Made by a program: the position numbers and the translations under genes
Assembly: GCF_000730645.1 (NCBI RefSeq)
Contig: NZ_BBIU01000006.1
Location: 124,001 to 188,000 of the forward strand
Length of the DNA stretch: 64,000 nt
Direction of reading: 5' to 3'
Origin: Pseudomonas parafulva NBRC 16636 = DSM 17004
Lineage (GTDB): Bacteria > Pseudomonadota > Gammaproteobacteria > Pseudomonadales > Pseudomonadaceae
Shown here: piece by piece, positions 8,894 through 18,095 of the stretch
Position numbering within the stretch: the first letter of the stretch is position 1
How the letters are laid out: every line of letters starts with the position of its first letter
The notes under the pieces: generated by a model
What the model saw: only the letters and a program-made list of their open reading frames with translations
Databases searched by the model: none
What the model was told of the DNA's origin: nothing

Positions 8894-10036
8894 ATGCTGA
8901 TAGTTGCCGACGAGAATATCCCGCTGCTCGATGCATTCTTCCAGGGCTTCGGCGAGATACGTCGATACGCAGGGCGGGGGCTCGATGCTGCCAGCGTCAG
9001 GGATGCCGACATTCTGCTGGTACGCTCCGTCACCAAGGTGGATCGCCAACTGCTTGAAGGCAGCCGCGTGCGCTTCGTGGGTACGTGCACCATTGGCACC
9101 GACCACCTCGACCTCGATTATTTTACCCAAGCGGGTATCCGCTGGAGCAGCGCCCCTGGCTGCAATGCCCGAGGCGTGGTGGATTACGTATTGGGCAGCC
9201 TGCTGACACTTGCCGACCTCGAAGGGGTTGCGCTGCCTGACAAGGTCTACGGTGTGGTGGGCGCCGGTGAGGTGGGCGGGCGACTGGTGCGCGTACTGCG
9301 TGGCCTGGGGTGGAAGGTCATGGTGTGCGACCCGCCGCGCCAGGCTGCCGAGGACGGTGATTACGTCAGCCTTGATGCCATCCTGGAACACTGCGATGTG
9401 ATCAGCCTGCATACGCCCCTGCAGCGCGGCGGGGATTGCCCTACCTGGCATCTGCTCGGCCAGCCGCAACTGGCCCGCCTGCGCCCCGGTGCCTGGGTGC
9501 TCAATGCCAGCCGCGGGCCCGTGATCGACAATGCAGCCTTGCGCGAACTGCTGAACGCGCGTGCCGATGTGCACGCTGTATTGGACGTGTGGGAAGGGGA
9601 GCCGGAGGTCGACCTGCCATTGGCCGACCTGTGCACGCTGGCCACCCCGCATATCGCAGGCTACAGCCTTGATGGCCGCCAGCGCGGTACCGCACAGATC
9701 TACCAGGCGCTGTGCCGCTATTTGGGCGTTGATGAGCAGGTGGCGCTGGCCGACCTGCTGCCACGCCCGCCGCTGGCGCAGATCGAGCTGGATGCCGGTG
9801 CGGACCTGCAATGGGCACTGGCCACCCTGTGCCGTGCGGTCTATGACCCACGCCGCGACGATGCGGATTTGCGCCGCAGCCTCAGTGACGACAGCCAACG
9901 GCAACGCGCAGCGTTCGACCAGCTGCGCAAGCACTACCCGCCGCGTCGTGAAATCGAGGGCCTGGCCGTTCATGTACGTGGAGATTCGCCGCAATTGGTG
10001 CAGATGGTGGGGGCGTTGGGCGCGAGGCTGGTTTGA
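8894..10036 (+). CDS. pdxB: Erythronate-4-phosphate dehydrogenase
   Basis: A 380-residue NAD-dependent 2-hydroxyacid dehydrogenase, the second step of the DXP-dependent pyridoxal 5'-phosphate pathway. The dinucleotide loop [16 protein letters not shown] is near residue 120. The catalytic Arg ([10 protein letters not shown]), Glu ([10 protein letters not shown]) and His ([11 protein letters not shown]) follow in the family order. The C-terminal 100 residues are the PdxB-specific dimerisation domain. A ribosome site (AGGAGAG) precedes the ATG. It is the last plus-strand gene before a convergent small gene with a terminator between them. Confidence 0.96.
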   Translation: MLIVADENIPLLDAFFQGFGEIRRYAGRGLDAASVRDADILLVRSVTKVDRQLLEGSRVRFVGTCTIGTDHLDLDYFTQAGIRWSSAPGCNARGVVDYVLGSLLTLADLEGVALPDKVYGVVGAGEVGGRLVRVLRGLGWKVMVCDPPRQAAEDGDYVSLDAILEHCDVISLHTPLQRGGDCPTWHLLGQPQLARLRPGAWVLNASRGPVIDNAALRELLNARADVHAVLDVWEGEPEVDLPLADLCTLATPHIAGYSLDGRQRGTAQIYQALCRYLGVDEQVALADLLPRPPLAQIELDAGADLQWALATLCRAVYDPRRDDADLRRSLSDDSQRQRAAFDQLRKHYPPRREIEGLAVHVRGDSPQLVQMVGALGARLV

Positions 10037-10080
10037 AAGCAGCCGAGCAGGGGGTGGCGAACATCGCCATCTAGCGGGCG

Positions 10081-10107
10081 AAAAAAACCCGGCACAGGTG
10101 CCGGGTT
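10081..10107 (-). terminator. Rho-independent terminator for the 58-aa gene
   Basis: Arms AACCCGGCAC and GTGCCGGGTT flank a tiny AG centre, giving about eight paired bases with a short loop. On the minus strand the hairpin runs into seven T residues. It sits between convergent pdxB and the small minus-strand gene. Confidence 0.85.
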
Positions 10108-10122
10108 ACAGAAATTCGCCAA

Positions 10123-10299
10123 TCAGTCCTTGCGTACGCGTTCCACCCGGCTTTCTTCCAGGGCTTTGCAGGCCTGCTGGATCATCTGCTCGGTGATGGG
10201 TACCTCACGCCCCTGTGCGTCGATCAGGGCGCCGGCAACCTTTTGCTGTGGTGCGCACCCAGGCTTGGCGTGGTGATCGTGGTTGGATTGCACGTTCAT
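10123..10299 (-). CDS. Small conserved Pseudomonas protein (PA1571-like)
   Basis: A 58-residue protein with a His-rich start (MNVQSNHDHHAKPG) and a conserved core GALIDAQGREVPITEQMI followed by a basic tail. I think it belongs to the small genus-specific family called PA1571 after its P. aeruginosa member, from memory of the GREVPITEQMIQQACK core. No function is known. The start at 10299 is preceded by AGGAG; an overlapping out-of-frame ATG sits four bases earlier. It has its own terminator, so it is probably a single-gene unit, divergent from the ABC exporter. Confidence 0.75.
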   Translation of the reverse strand: MNVQSNHDHHAKPGCAPQQKVAGALIDAQGREVPITEQMIQQACKALEESRVERVRKD

Positions 10300-10511
10300 G
10301 CATGGTCTCCTCTTCAGTGACGGAATCAGGTTAACCCTGCGCCATGACCAGGCGGTGACAAGCCTCTCGCGGGCCAGGCAGGCACAGTGCAACAGATACG
10401 GCGCAAAAGCTCCATACCAGGGTTAGATCGATAGGCTATAGCAGCCTGCGGAAGTTCCATGAGGGGGGATGAGTGGTAGGCTGGAAGGCCCACCTCTTTG
10501 TGATAACCCCC

Positions 10512-12272
10512 ATGCCTCACTCCGATGCTCGCCCACGCCGCGCCTTGCGCCTGGCCTGGCAGTTCGTTCGCCCCTACCGCCAGCGCGTGCTGCTGGCGCT
10601 GCTGGCACTGGTTGTGACCGCAGCCATTACGCTGTCCATGGGGCAAGGCATACGGTTGCTGGTGGATCAAGGGTTCATGACCGGTTCGGTGCACCAGCTC
10701 AACCAGACCGTCGCGCTGTTCATGGCGTTGGTTGTTGCTCTGGCGTTGGGAACGTTCAGCCGCTTTTACCTGGTGTCGTGGATTGGTGAGCGCTGTGTGG
10801 CGGATATCCGTCGGGCGGTGTTCGACCACCTGCTGACGCTGCACCCTGGGTTTTTCGAAGACAACCGCAGCTCCGAAATACAGTCGCGCCTGACCGCCGA
10901 TACCACCTTGCTGCAGTCGGTAATCGGTTCGTCCCTGTCCATGTTCCTGCGTAATGCGTTGATGGTGATCGGCGGGGTGATTGTACTGTTCATCACCAAT
11001 CCCAAACTGACCAGCATCGTGGTGGGGACGCTGCCGGTGGTGCTCGCCCCGATTCTGTTGTTCGGTCGCCGGGTACGCAGCCTGTCGCGCCTGAGCCAGG
11101 ACCGGGTGGCGGACGTGGGCAGTTACGTGGCCGAAACCCTCGGCCAGATCAAGACTGTGCAGGCCTATACCCATCAGGGCCACGACCGCGAGCAGTTTGC
11201 CGAGGCTGTCGAAGAAGCGTTTTCGGTGGCCCGCAAGCGTATTGCCCAGCGATCATGGCTGATCACGCTGGTCATCATGCTGGTGCTCGGGGCGATTGGG
11301 GTGATGTTGTGGGTAGGCGGTACGGACGTTATCGCTGGGCGCATTTCGGCCGGCGAGCTGGCGGCGTTCGTGTTCTACAGCCTGATCGTGGGGAGTGCCT
11401 TCGGTACGCTCAGCGAAGTGATTGGTGAGCTGCAGCGGGCGGCGGGCGCGGCTGAGCGTATTGCCGAACTGCTGGCCGCCACCAGTGTGATCCAGCCCCC
11501 TGCACCTGCACAGCAACTGCCCCTGGCGCGGGCGAGCGGGCGCATCGCGCTGCACAACATCGTGTTTGCCTACCCCTCACGCCCGGCAGTGGCAGCCATT
11601 GACCACCTCAGCCTGGAGATTGAGCCTGGGCAGACGGTGGCGTTGGTTGGGCCTTCGGGGGCTGGCAAGTCCACGCTGTTCGACTTGCTGCTGCGCTTCC
11701 ACGACCCACAGCAGGGGCGCATCCTGCTTGATGGCATCGCAATTGACCAGCTCGAACCTGACACGTTACGCCGGCAATTCGCCCTGGTGGCGCAGAACCC
11801 CTCGCTGTTTCGCGGTACGGTGGCGGCGAATATCCGCTATGGCCGGCCGCAGGCCACTGACGTGCAGGTTGAAGCGGCGGCGCAGGGTGCCCATGCGGAC
11901 GCATTCATCCGCCAACTGCCGCAGGGTTACCAGACCCTCCTGGGGGAGGGCGGCATCGGCCTGTCCGGTGGCCAGCGGCAACGCATCGCGATCGCCCGGG
12001 CCTTGTTGGTGGATGCGCCGGTGCTGCTGCTCGATGAGGCCACCAGCGCCTTGGATGCGCAAAGCGAGTACTTGATTCAACAGGCACTCCCCGCGCTGAT
12101 GGCAGGCCGGACCACGCTGGTGATCGCCCACCGCCTGGCGACGGTGCAGCATGCCGACCGCATCGCAGTGATCGATAAAGGCCGCGTGGTTGCGGTGGGC
12201 ACACACCGCCAGTTGATCGAGACTAGCCCGCTGTATGCGCGGCTGGCTTCGTTGCAGTTCAATACCGATTAG
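10512..12272 (+). CDS. ABC exporter, fused permease and ATPase (MsbA-like)
   Basis: A 586-residue half-transporter of the type I exporter fold. Residues 1-310 hold the six membrane helices, beginning with an Arg-rich N-terminus. The ATPase domain has Walker A VGPSGAGKST, a Q loop, signature LSGGQRQRIAIARALL and Walker B LLLDEATSALD, followed by the H-loop VIAHRL. It would work as a homodimer in the inner membrane. It resembles MsbA and the LPS/multidrug exporters, but the substrate cannot be read from sequence. ATG 10512 (MPHSDARPRR) is preferred over an in-frame start 13 codons upstream that lacks a ribosome site. A strong terminator follows about 80 bases after the stop. Confidence 0.9.
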   Translation: MPHSDARPRRALRLAWQFVRPYRQRVLLALLALVVTAAITLSMGQGIRLLVDQGFMTGSVHQLNQTVALFMALVVALALGTFSRFYLVSWIGERCVADIRRAVFDHLLTLHPGFFEDNRSSEIQSRLTADTTLLQSVIGSSLSMFLRNALMVIGGVIVLFITNPKLTSIVVGTLPVVLAPILLFGRRVRSLSRLSQDRVADVGSYVAETLGQIKTVQAYTHQGHDREQFAEAVEEAFSVARKRIAQRSWLITLVIMLVLGAIGVMLWVGGTDVIAGRISAGELAAFVFYSLIVGSAFGTLSEVIGELQRAAGAAERIAELLAATSVIQPPAPAQQLPLARASGRIALHNIVFAYPSRPAVAAIDHLSLEIEPGQTVALVGPSGAGKSTLFDLLLRFHDPQQGRILLDGIAIDQLEPDTLRRQFALVAQNPSLFRGTVAANIRYGRPQATDVQVEAAAQGAHADAFIRQLPQGYQTLLGEGGIGLSGGQRQRIAIARALLVDAPVLLLDEATSALDAQSEYLIQQALPALMAGRTTLVIAHRLATVQHADRIAVIDKGRVVAVGTHRQLIETSPLYARLASLQFNTD

Positions 12273-12350
12273 CCTGCAGCGGGATTGTCATATTTTTGTA
12301 GTAATTGCCTGAGACTATCTGCCCCAATTGTTGTGCACGTGCTCGAACTG

Positions 12351-12381
12351 GCTGCTATCTGCTTGATGGCAGCTTTTTTTT
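12351..12381 (+). terminator. Rho-independent terminator after the ABC exporter
   Basis: Nine-base arms GCTGCTATC and GATGGCAGC (one T-G wobble), loop TGCTT, then eight T residues. This is a textbook terminator and separates the ABC gene from the chemoreceptor that starts 80 bases later. Confidence 0.9.
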
Positions 12382-12460
12382 GGCCTGCCTTCCGGGACAG
12401 GGAGTGTCTAGACGGGTGTCGCGAGCGCGCGCCGTTTCTTCCCTTCCTGTTTTGAGATGC

Positions 12461-14080
12461 ATGATGTTTAGCAAATCCCTCAAGGTGCAGATTCTGCTGA
12501 TGCTGGGCGGTAGCCTGGCGGCCATGCTGCTGATCGCGCTGGTGTGCTTTCAGTTCCTGTCTTCCAGCGTTCGTAGCTATGCCCAACTGGTGGACGGGCC
12601 ACTGCAGGCCTCCCAGATGATCGAAGAGGCCAATCTTCAGTTCAAGATTCAGGTGCAGGAATGGAAGAACGTGCTGCTGCGCGGGCGTCAGCCTGCGGAT
12701 ATGGACAAATACTGGCAGCAGTTCCAGGCGCGAGAACAGCAGGTGCAACAACTGCTGGACCAGTTGATCGAGCGCAGTGACAGCCGCTTGAAGGGTCCAC
12801 TGCAGCAACTGCGTGACAGCCACCTGCAACTGGGGCAGGACTACGAGCGCGGGCGTCAGGCCTTTATCGCCGCCGGGGGCGACCCATTTGCCGGCGACCT
12901 CGCGGTGAAGGGCGTAGACCGCGCAGCCAGCGAGCAGATGAGCCAGCTTGTCGAGCAGTTGCGTGCCGAGGCCGGCCAACGTGCCGGCGTCATCAATGCC
13001 AGTGCCGAACGTACGGTTTGGCTGGGCCTGCTGGTGATGCTGGCCTCGACACTGCTGGTAGGCCTGCTGAGCCTGTGGCTGGTGAACCGCAGCCTGGTCC
13101 AGCCTATACGGCAACTGATCGACTACGTCGCTCAGCTCAGCCAAGGCCGGTTCGAAGGCCGTGTGGAAAGCCGCCGGCAGGATGAACTGGGGCGCCTGGC
13201 GAAGGCGGCCAACACCTTGCGTGATTTTCTGGCCGAGACCGTTGGCCGGCTCAAGGGCAATGCCCACGAGCTTGAGGACGCCAGCGGCCAGCTGCGCCAC
13301 ATTGCCAGTGAGATGGCAAACGGTACCGAAGACCAGTTCCAGCGTACCGACCAGGTCGCCACCGCCATGCATGAGATGTCTGCCACGGCCCAGGAAGTTG
13401 CCCGGCACGCCGCCGAGGCGGCGCGGGCAGCGGATGACGCGGACCAGGGTGCCCAGGCGGGTGAGCAGGTGATGCAGCAGACCATCGACATCATCGGCAT
13501 GGTGAACCGGGAAATTACCGGCACGGCGGCGGTGATCCGCCACCTGGAAACCGACAGTGCACGCATTGGTAAAGTGCTTGAGGTCATCCGTGGTATCGCC
13601 GAGCAGACCAACCTGCTGGCCCTCAACGCTGCCATCGAAGCGGCCCGGGCCGGTGAGGCCGGGCGTGGCTTTGCCGTGGTGGCGGACGAGGTGCGCAGCC
13701 TGGCGCAGCGCACCGCTGCCTCGATTGCCGAGATCCATCAGATTATCGATGCCGTGCAGGGTGGTGCGGTTGAAGCGGTGAAGGCCATCCAAAGCGGCCA
13801 GCAGCGCAGCGAAGAGGGTGCCGAGCAAGTGCAGCAGGCGGGCCAGATGCTGCGGCGCATCACCTTGGCCGTCGAGGCCATTCGCGATATGAACAGGCAA
13901 ATTGCCACGGCCGCTGAAGAGCAGACCAGTGTGGCCGAGGACATCTCCCGCAACCTGGTCGAAATCACCCGCATCGCGACCGCCAACCAACAGGCGGTGC
14001 AACACACCGAGCAAGCGGGCCAGCGCCTGCATGGGTTATCTGGGCAATTGGCGCAGGTGACCTCGCGGCTTAGCGCCTGA
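12461..14080 (+). CDS. Methyl-accepting chemotaxis protein with small helical sensor domain
   Basis: A 539-residue chemoreceptor. A first membrane helix (about 12-32) is followed by a periplasmic domain of about 150 residues, all predicted helical and Gln/Glu-rich, which looks like a single four-helix bundle. The second membrane helix is near 185-207. A HAMP domain and a long cytoplasmic coiled coil follow, with tip [20 protein letters not shown] near residue 378. There is no C-terminal pentapeptide. The ligand is unknown. Tandem ATGs at 12461 and 12464 are both possible. Unlike aer-2 and cheV in this window, I find no sigma-28 promoter upstream. Confidence 0.9.
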   Translation: MMFSKSLKVQILLMLGGSLAAMLLIALVCFQFLSSSVRSYAQLVDGPLQASQMIEEANLQFKIQVQEWKNVLLRGRQPADMDKYWQQFQAREQQVQQLLDQLIERSDSRLKGPLQQLRDSHLQLGQDYERGRQAFIAAGGDPFAGDLAVKGVDRAASEQMSQLVEQLRAEAGQRAGVINASAERTVWLGLLVMLASTLLVGLLSLWLVNRSLVQPIRQLIDYVAQLSQGRFEGRVESRRQDELGRLAKAANTLRDFLAETVGRLKGNAHELEDASGQLRHIASEMANGTEDQFQRTDQVATAMHEMSATAQEVARHAAEAARAADDADQGAQAGEQVMQQTIDIIGMVNREITGTAAVIRHLETDSARIGKVLEVIRGIAEQTNLLALNAAIEAARAGEAGRGFAVVADEVRSLAQRTAASIAEIHQIIDAVQGGAVEAVKAIQSGQQRSEEGAEQVQQAGQMLRRITLAVEAIRDMNRQIATAAEEQTSVAEDISRNLVEITRIATANQQAVQHTEQAGQRLHGLSGQLAQVTSRLSA

Positions 14081-14109
14081 GGCGTTGCAACCCACAAGAA
14101 AGGCACAAC

Positions 14110-14136
14110 AAAAAGCCCGCTCATGGCGGGCTTTTT
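14110..14136. terminator. Bidirectional terminator between the chemoreceptor and tRNA-Pro
   Basis: A GC core GCCCGC/GCGGGC around a short loop is flanked by A5 on the left and T5 on the right, so it ends in a T-run on both strands. It serves the plus-strand chemoreceptor and the minus-strand tRNA. Confidence 0.88.
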
Positions 14137-14146
14137 GATAAGGATT

Positions 14147-14223
14147 TGGTCGGAGAGACAGGATTCGAACCTGCGGCCTTCTCGTCCCGAACGAGACGCG
14201 CTACCTGGCTGCGCTACACTCCG
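14147..14223 (-). tRNA. tRNA-Pro (anticodon CGG)
   Basis: A complete 77-base tRNA on the minus strand. The acceptor stem pairs CGGAG with CTCCG, the T-arm has GGTTCGAATCC, and the anticodon stem TCTCG/CGAGA encloses the loop TTCGGGA, giving anticodon CGG for proline codon CCG. The CCA end is encoded. It closely resembles E. coli tRNA-Pro(CGG). Confidence 0.97.
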
Positions 14224-14304
14224 ATGAACAAAATCCTACTGCATCCCGATTTTGCACGCAAGCCCTTGTTGTTAAAAGGGGCTTTGCCAAAATCGAGTGC
14301 CTGA

Positions 14305-14526
14305 TCAGAGCTCTTTGACGGTACGGATCTGGTCTTTGTTCAAGCGCATGCGCTTGCCGTCCAACTGCTCGAATTCGTAGAAGCCGGAGTCTTCATCGTA
14401 GGACGGTTTGTCCACTGCCTGAATTTCGCGGCCGTCGTTCAGTGTAATGACGGATGGGGTCGAGCAGCCTGCGAGGGCGGCCATGCCCGCAGCGAGCAGG
14501 AAGGCGGGAAGGGTCCGTTTGATCAT
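14305..14526 (-). CDS. Small YgdI/YgdR-type lipoprotein (DUF903)
   Basis: A 73-residue lipoprotein. The signal peptide MIKRTLPAFLLAAGMAALAG ends in a lipobox LAGC, so Cys 21 would be lipidated. The mature part is a single small beta-rich domain with TLNDGREIQAVDKPSYDED and a final KDQIRTVKEL, as in the YgdI/YgdR family. The role is unknown; E. coli relatives are envelope lipoproteins. Ser follows the Cys, which favours sorting to the outer membrane by the Lol system, itself encoded in this window. It stands alone between the tRNA and moaB. Confidence 0.9.
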   Translation of the reverse strand: MIKRTLPAFLLAAGMAALAGCSTPSVITLNDGREIQAVDKPSYDEDSGFYEFEQLDGKRMRLNKDQIRTVKEL

Positions 14527-14712
14527 CGTGGTTCTCCAAGTGCGATGGTGCAAGATGACAGTTAAGACGCGGGACGTTAGTGCAAGTTCCTTTCAAGTGC
14601 AGCATAACGGCAACGCCGTTGCTTGATCCAGCGCAAGCGCAGGGCACATCCTCTGCCGACGCATGGGCTGTGATATAACTGCGGCCATTGCATGTACTTG
14701 TGATGGATACCC

Positions 14713-15252
14713 ATGAAAGCCAAGGCAGATACCCCCTTTGTACCGCTGAACATTGCTGTGCTCACCGTCAGCGATACCCGTACCTTCGACACTGATACCT
14801 CTGGCCAGGTCTTCGTCGACCGGCTGAGCGCTGCAGGCCACCGTCTGGCCGAACGCGTGCTGCTCAAGGACGACCTGTACAAGATCCGTGCGCAGGTGGC
14901 CACCTGGATCGCCGATGACCAGGTTCAAGTGGTGCTGATCACCGGCGGTACCGGCTTCACCGGCAGGGATAGCACCCCAGAGGCGGTCACCTGCCTGCTC
15001 GACAAGCAGGTAGAGGGTTTTGGCGAGCTGTTCCGGCAGATATCAGTGGCTGATATCGGGACATCGACGGTGCAGTCGCGGGCCCTGGCCGGCCTTGCCA
15101 ATGGCACCCTGGTGTGCTGCCTGCCTGGCTCGACCAATGCCGTGCGCACAGGCTGGGACGGCATCCTGGCCGAGCAGCTTGATGCGCGGCATCGCCCGTG
15201 CAATTTTGTCCCCCACCTGAAGCAGGCAGCGGCCTGTGAAAGCCGTGGTTGA
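14713..15252 (+). CDS. moaB: Molybdenum cofactor biosynthesis protein B
   Basis: A 179-residue MoaB/MogA-fold protein, thought to adenylylate molybdopterin before metal insertion. Visible marks are LTVSDTRTFDTDTSG near the N-terminus, LITGGTGFTGRDSTPEA in the middle and CLPGSTNAVRTGWDG near the end, all conserved in the MoaB/MogA family. The last 17 bases overlap the start of moeA, so the two are translationally coupled and act in successive steps. The 159 bases upstream contain a TATAAC hexamer (14674-14679) as a possible -10 element but no Moco-riboswitch fold that I can see. Confidence 0.93.
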   Translation: MKAKADTPFVPLNIAVLTVSDTRTFDTDTSGQVFVDRLSAAGHRLAERVLLKDDLYKIRAQVATWIADDQVQVVLITGGTGFTGRDSTPEAVTCLLDKQVEGFGELFRQISVADIGTSTVQSRALAGLANGTLVCCLPGSTNAVRTGWDGILAEQLDARHRPCNFVPHLKQAAACESRG

Positions 15253-16462
15253 GGCGATTCAGGCCAGCGCGCTGATGCCGGTGGAGCAGGCCCTCGACCA
15301 ATTGCTGGCGCTGGCCGATGCTGCGCCGCTGCGCGAAGTGCAGACCGTTGCACTGGCCGAAGCACAGGGCAGGGTGCTGGCAACCGACCTGGTGGCGTCC
15401 CTCGACCTGCCGCCTTGGCCCAACAGTGCCATGGACGGGTACGCATTGCGCATGGCTGACTGGCTGGGCCAGCCGCTACCCGTCAGCCAGCGAATTTTTG
15501 CCGGCCATGCACCGCAGCCTTTGCAACCAGGCACCTGTGCGCGCATTTTTACCGGGGCACCCGTGCCGCAGGGCGCCGACTGTGTGGAGATGCAGGAAAA
15601 TGCCGTGCTTGGCGATGACGGCCGTGTCACCTTTCTGCAGGCGTTGAGCCCTCAGCAGAACATTCGTCCCCAAGGCCAGGAAACCCGCAAGGGCGAGCAG
15701 GTGATGGCTGCGGGCACTCGGCTGGGGCCGATCGAGTTGGGCCTTGCGGCGACATTGGGGCACGGGCACCTGGATGTGGTGCGCAAAGTGCGCGTTGCCG
15801 TGCTGTCCACGGGTGACGAGCTGGTCGAGCCTGGCCTGCCGCTGGGGCCTGGGCAGATCTACAACAGCAACCGCCAGCTGTTGCTCAGCTGGTTGCTGCG
15901 CTTGGGCTGCGACGTGGTAGATGCTGGCATCCTGCCCGATGACCTGGCGCGCACGCGTGCCTGCCTCGCAGACCTGAGGCATGTAGACCTGATCTTGTCC
16001 ACCGGTGGGGTGTCTGTCGGTGAGGCGGACTACCTGGGCGCTGCCCTGCGTGAGGCCGGTGAGCTGGCGCTGTGGAAGCTGGCAATCAAACCGGGCAAGC
16101 CGCTCACGTTCGGCCATTTCCAGGGTGTACCGGTAATCGGCTTGCCGGGTAACCCGGCCTCCACCCTGGTCACCTTCGGCCTGCTGGCCAGGCCTTACTT
16201 GCTTCGCCGGCAAGGGGTTGCCGCTGTGACCCCGTTGAGTTTCCCCATGCCGGCCGGCTTCGACTGGCCCAAGCCTGGCAACCGCCGGGAGTACCTGCGT
16301 GCGCGCATCGAGCAAGGCCAGGTGCGTATCTACAAAAACCAGAGTTCAGGTGTGCTGCGCAGCGCAGTGTGGGCCGAGGGCCTGGTCGAGGTGCTTGAGG
16401 GCACCACACCGAAGCAGGGCGACAGCGTACGGTTCATTCCTTTCAGCGAATTGCTCGGCTGA
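15236..16462 (+). CDS. moeA: Molybdopterin molybdenumtransferase
   Basis: A 408-residue MoeA, which inserts molybdate into adenylylated molybdopterin. The order is MoeA N-terminal domains (PPWPNSAMDGYALR near residue 60; GQEIRP-like segment around 145), then the MogA-like domain with LSTGDELVEPG and STGGVSVGEADYLG, then PGKPLTFGHFQGVPVIGLPG and GNPASTLVTF, and a small C-terminal barrel. I take the GTG at 15236, overlapping moaB by 17 bases. An ATG 12 codons later (MPVEQALDQL) is an alternative and gives the more common family start. Confidence 0.94.
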   Translation: MKAVVEAIQASALMPVEQALDQLLALADAAPLREVQTVALAEAQGRVLATDLVASLDLPPWPNSAMDGYALRMADWLGQPLPVSQRIFAGHAPQPLQPGTCARIFTGAPVPQGADCVEMQENAVLGDDGRVTFLQALSPQQNIRPQGQETRKGEQVMAAGTRLGPIELGLAATLGHGHLDVVRKVRVAVLSTGDELVEPGLPLGPGQIYNSNRQLLLSWLLRLGCDVVDAGILPDDLARTRACLADLRHVDLILSTGGVSVGEADYLGAALREAGELALWKLAIKPGKPLTFGHFQGVPVIGLPGNPASTLVTFGLLARPYLLRRQGVAAVTPLSFPMPAGFDWPKPGNRREYLRARIEQGQVRIYKNQSSGVLRSAVWAEGLVEVLEGTTPKQGDSVRFIPFSELLG

Positions 16463-16564
16463 GCGGCCTCGGTGCCTGCACCCGCTATTTACGGGCTTGC
16501 ATGCAACGAATAGGCGCTGCGAATGGTCGAGATCAGGGTTGGTCAATTTCACGGAGACACCTTC

Positions 16565-17452
16565 ATGCAAGGGCGCAAGGCGATGCTGATCCTGCACGGC
16601 AAGCAGGCGATGAACGAAGAGCTGCGCAGTGCCGTGCATGCCCTGCGGGACACGGGCTGGCAGTTGGATGTCCGGGTGACCTGGGAGGGTGGCGATGCCC
16701 AGCGCCTGGTCGGCGAAGCGCTGGCTGCAGGTTACCCGCACATCGTTGCAGGTGGTGGCGATGGCACCTTGCGGGACGTGGCTGAAGCCATGGGGCTGGC
16801 GGGCACGCAGGCGAGCCTCGCGCTATTGCCGCTGGGTACCGCGAATGATTTTGCCAAGGCTGCCGGTATCCCCCTGGAACCTGCTGCCGCACTGGCCCTG
16901 CTAAACCAGCCTGCCCAGGCGATTGACCTGGGCCAGGTAGGCGAGCAGCTCTTTCTGAACATGGCGACCGGTGGCTTCGGCAGCCAGGTCACGGCCAGCA
17001 CCTCTGAGGACCTGAAAAAGGTGCTCGGCGCTGCAGCCTATCTGTTTACCGGGTTATCGCGGTTCAGTGAGCTGCAGGCCGCGTCGGTCGAACTGCAGGG
17101 GCCGGATTTCCACTGGCAAGGGGATTTGCTGGCCCTCGGTATTGGTAATGGCCGTCAAGCCGGCGGGGGGCAGGTGCTATGCCCCGAAGCGGTGGTCAAT
17201 GACGGCCTGCTGGATATCGCCATCCTGCCAGCACCCACCGAGGTGGTGGGCGCCCTGCGTGATCTTTTCGGGGGCGAAGGGTTGTTCATCAGGGCGAGGC
17301 TGCCGTGGGTGGAGGTGAAGAGTTCGCAGGGGCTGGACATCAACCTGGACGGTGAGCCCCTGAAGGCAGACAGCCTGCGCTTTGCAGCAAAACCCGCGGC
17401 CTTGCGCCTGCACCTGCCCAGTGCCTCGCCGCTGCTCAGTCATCCAGGCTGA
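16565..17452 (+). CDS. yegS: YegS-like diacylglycerol/lipid kinase
   Basis: A 295-residue lipid kinase of the DAGK catalytic fold, which would phosphorylate a membrane lipid such as phosphatidylglycerol or diacylglycerol with ATP. GGGDGTLRDVAEAM near residue 65 is the nucleotide loop, and LPLGTANDFAKAAGI near 94 is the second signature. The C-terminal beta domain has LNMATGGFGSQVT and LDINLDGEPLKAD. ATG 16565 is preferred because GGAG lies eight bases upstream and the length then fits E. coli YegS (299). Its last 17 bases overlap the 3' end of the convergent response-regulator gene. Confidence 0.9.
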   Translation: MQGRKAMLILHGKQAMNEELRSAVHALRDTGWQLDVRVTWEGGDAQRLVGEALAAGYPHIVAGGGDGTLRDVAEAMGLAGTQASLALLPLGTANDFAKAAGIPLEPAAALALLNQPAQAIDLGQVGEQLFLNMATGGFGSQVTASTSEDLKKVLGAAAYLFTGLSRFSELQAASVELQGPDFHWQGDLLALGIGNGRQAGGGQVLCPEAVVNDGLLDIAILPAPTEVVGALRDLFGGEGLFIRARLPWVEVKSSQGLDINLDGEPLKADSLRFAAKPAALRLHLPSASPLLSHPG

Positions 17453-18095
17453 TAATTTTCTCGCGCACGGCAAACAGCACCAGCCCGGCCACGTCATGGA
17501 TTTGCAGGCGTTTCATCACTTGGGAACGGTGGGTTTCCACGGTCTTGATCGAAAGACCAAGGCCGGCTGCTATTTCGCGGGTTGATTTGCCTCGCACGAT
17601 CAGGCGCAGAATTTCCAACTGCCGGGCGGTAAGGTTGTGGCGATCGCACGCCGCATGCTTGCCGTGCCTGCTGTGCCGCAGCGCCTGGTTGATCACGGTA
17701 TGGGCAATGGCTGGGCTGAGGTAGCGCTCACCACTGCGCACCGCCCCCAGGGCCTGTTCCAGCTCGGTGGCGCTGGTGTCCTTGAGCAGGTAACCATGAG
17801 CACCACTTTCAAGTGCGCGCATGATCAGGTCCGGGTCTGTGTGCATGGACAGGATCAGCACCCGGCAGGGGCTGCCGCTGGCGCGTAGCGGGGTGAGTGC
17901 ATCCAGGCCGCTGGTCGAGCGCATCGAAATGTCCAGCAGGATGATGTCCGGGTTCAGGGTGCGTACCTGTTCCAGCAGCTGGCTACCGTCATCGGCCTCG
18001 CCAATCACTTCGTAGCCGGGTATATCGCCCACCAAGGCTCTGACCCCGGCACGGATCAGCGAGTGATCGTCTACCAGCAGCAGTCTACAGGTCAT
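17436..18095 (-). CDS. NarL/LuxR-type response regulator
   Basis: A 219-residue two-component regulator. The receiver domain starts LLLVDDHSLIRAGV, with the phospho-acceptor Asp in DIILLDISMRS, and the C-terminal helix-turn-helix LSIKTVETHRSQVMKRL is of the NarL/LuxR type. The start overlaps the stop of the histidine kinase gene by 11 bases, so the pair is translationally coupled and the kinase is the obvious partner. Targets are unknown. The start at 18095 (MTCRLLLVDD) is the family start. Confidence 0.92.
   Translation of the reverse strand: MTCRLLLVDDHSLIRAGVRALVGDIPGYEVIGEADDGSQLLEQVRTLNPDIILLDISMRSTSGLDALTPLRASGSPCRVLILSMHTDPDLIMRALESGAHGYLLKDTSATELEQALGAVRSGERYLSPAIAHTVINQALRHSRHGKHAACDRHNLTARQLEILRLIVRGKSTREIAAGLGLSIKTVETHRSQVMKRLQIHDVAGLVLFAVREKIISLDD

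Noticed and set aside
12382..12460. Search for a sigma-28 promoter before the chemoreceptor at 12461
   Set aside because: GCCGTTTC at 12431 has no TCAA/TAAA at the required distance upstream.
14623..14636. Anr/FNR-like box TTGAT-CCAG-CGCAA upstream of moaB
   Set aside because: Two of ten half-site bases differ from consensus, and the only nearby -10 element (14674) puts the site near -57 rather than -41. Not reported as a site.
14554..14712. Possible molybdenum-cofactor riboswitch before moaB
   Set aside because: I could not find the long conserved stems of that RNA; only short local inverted repeats are present.
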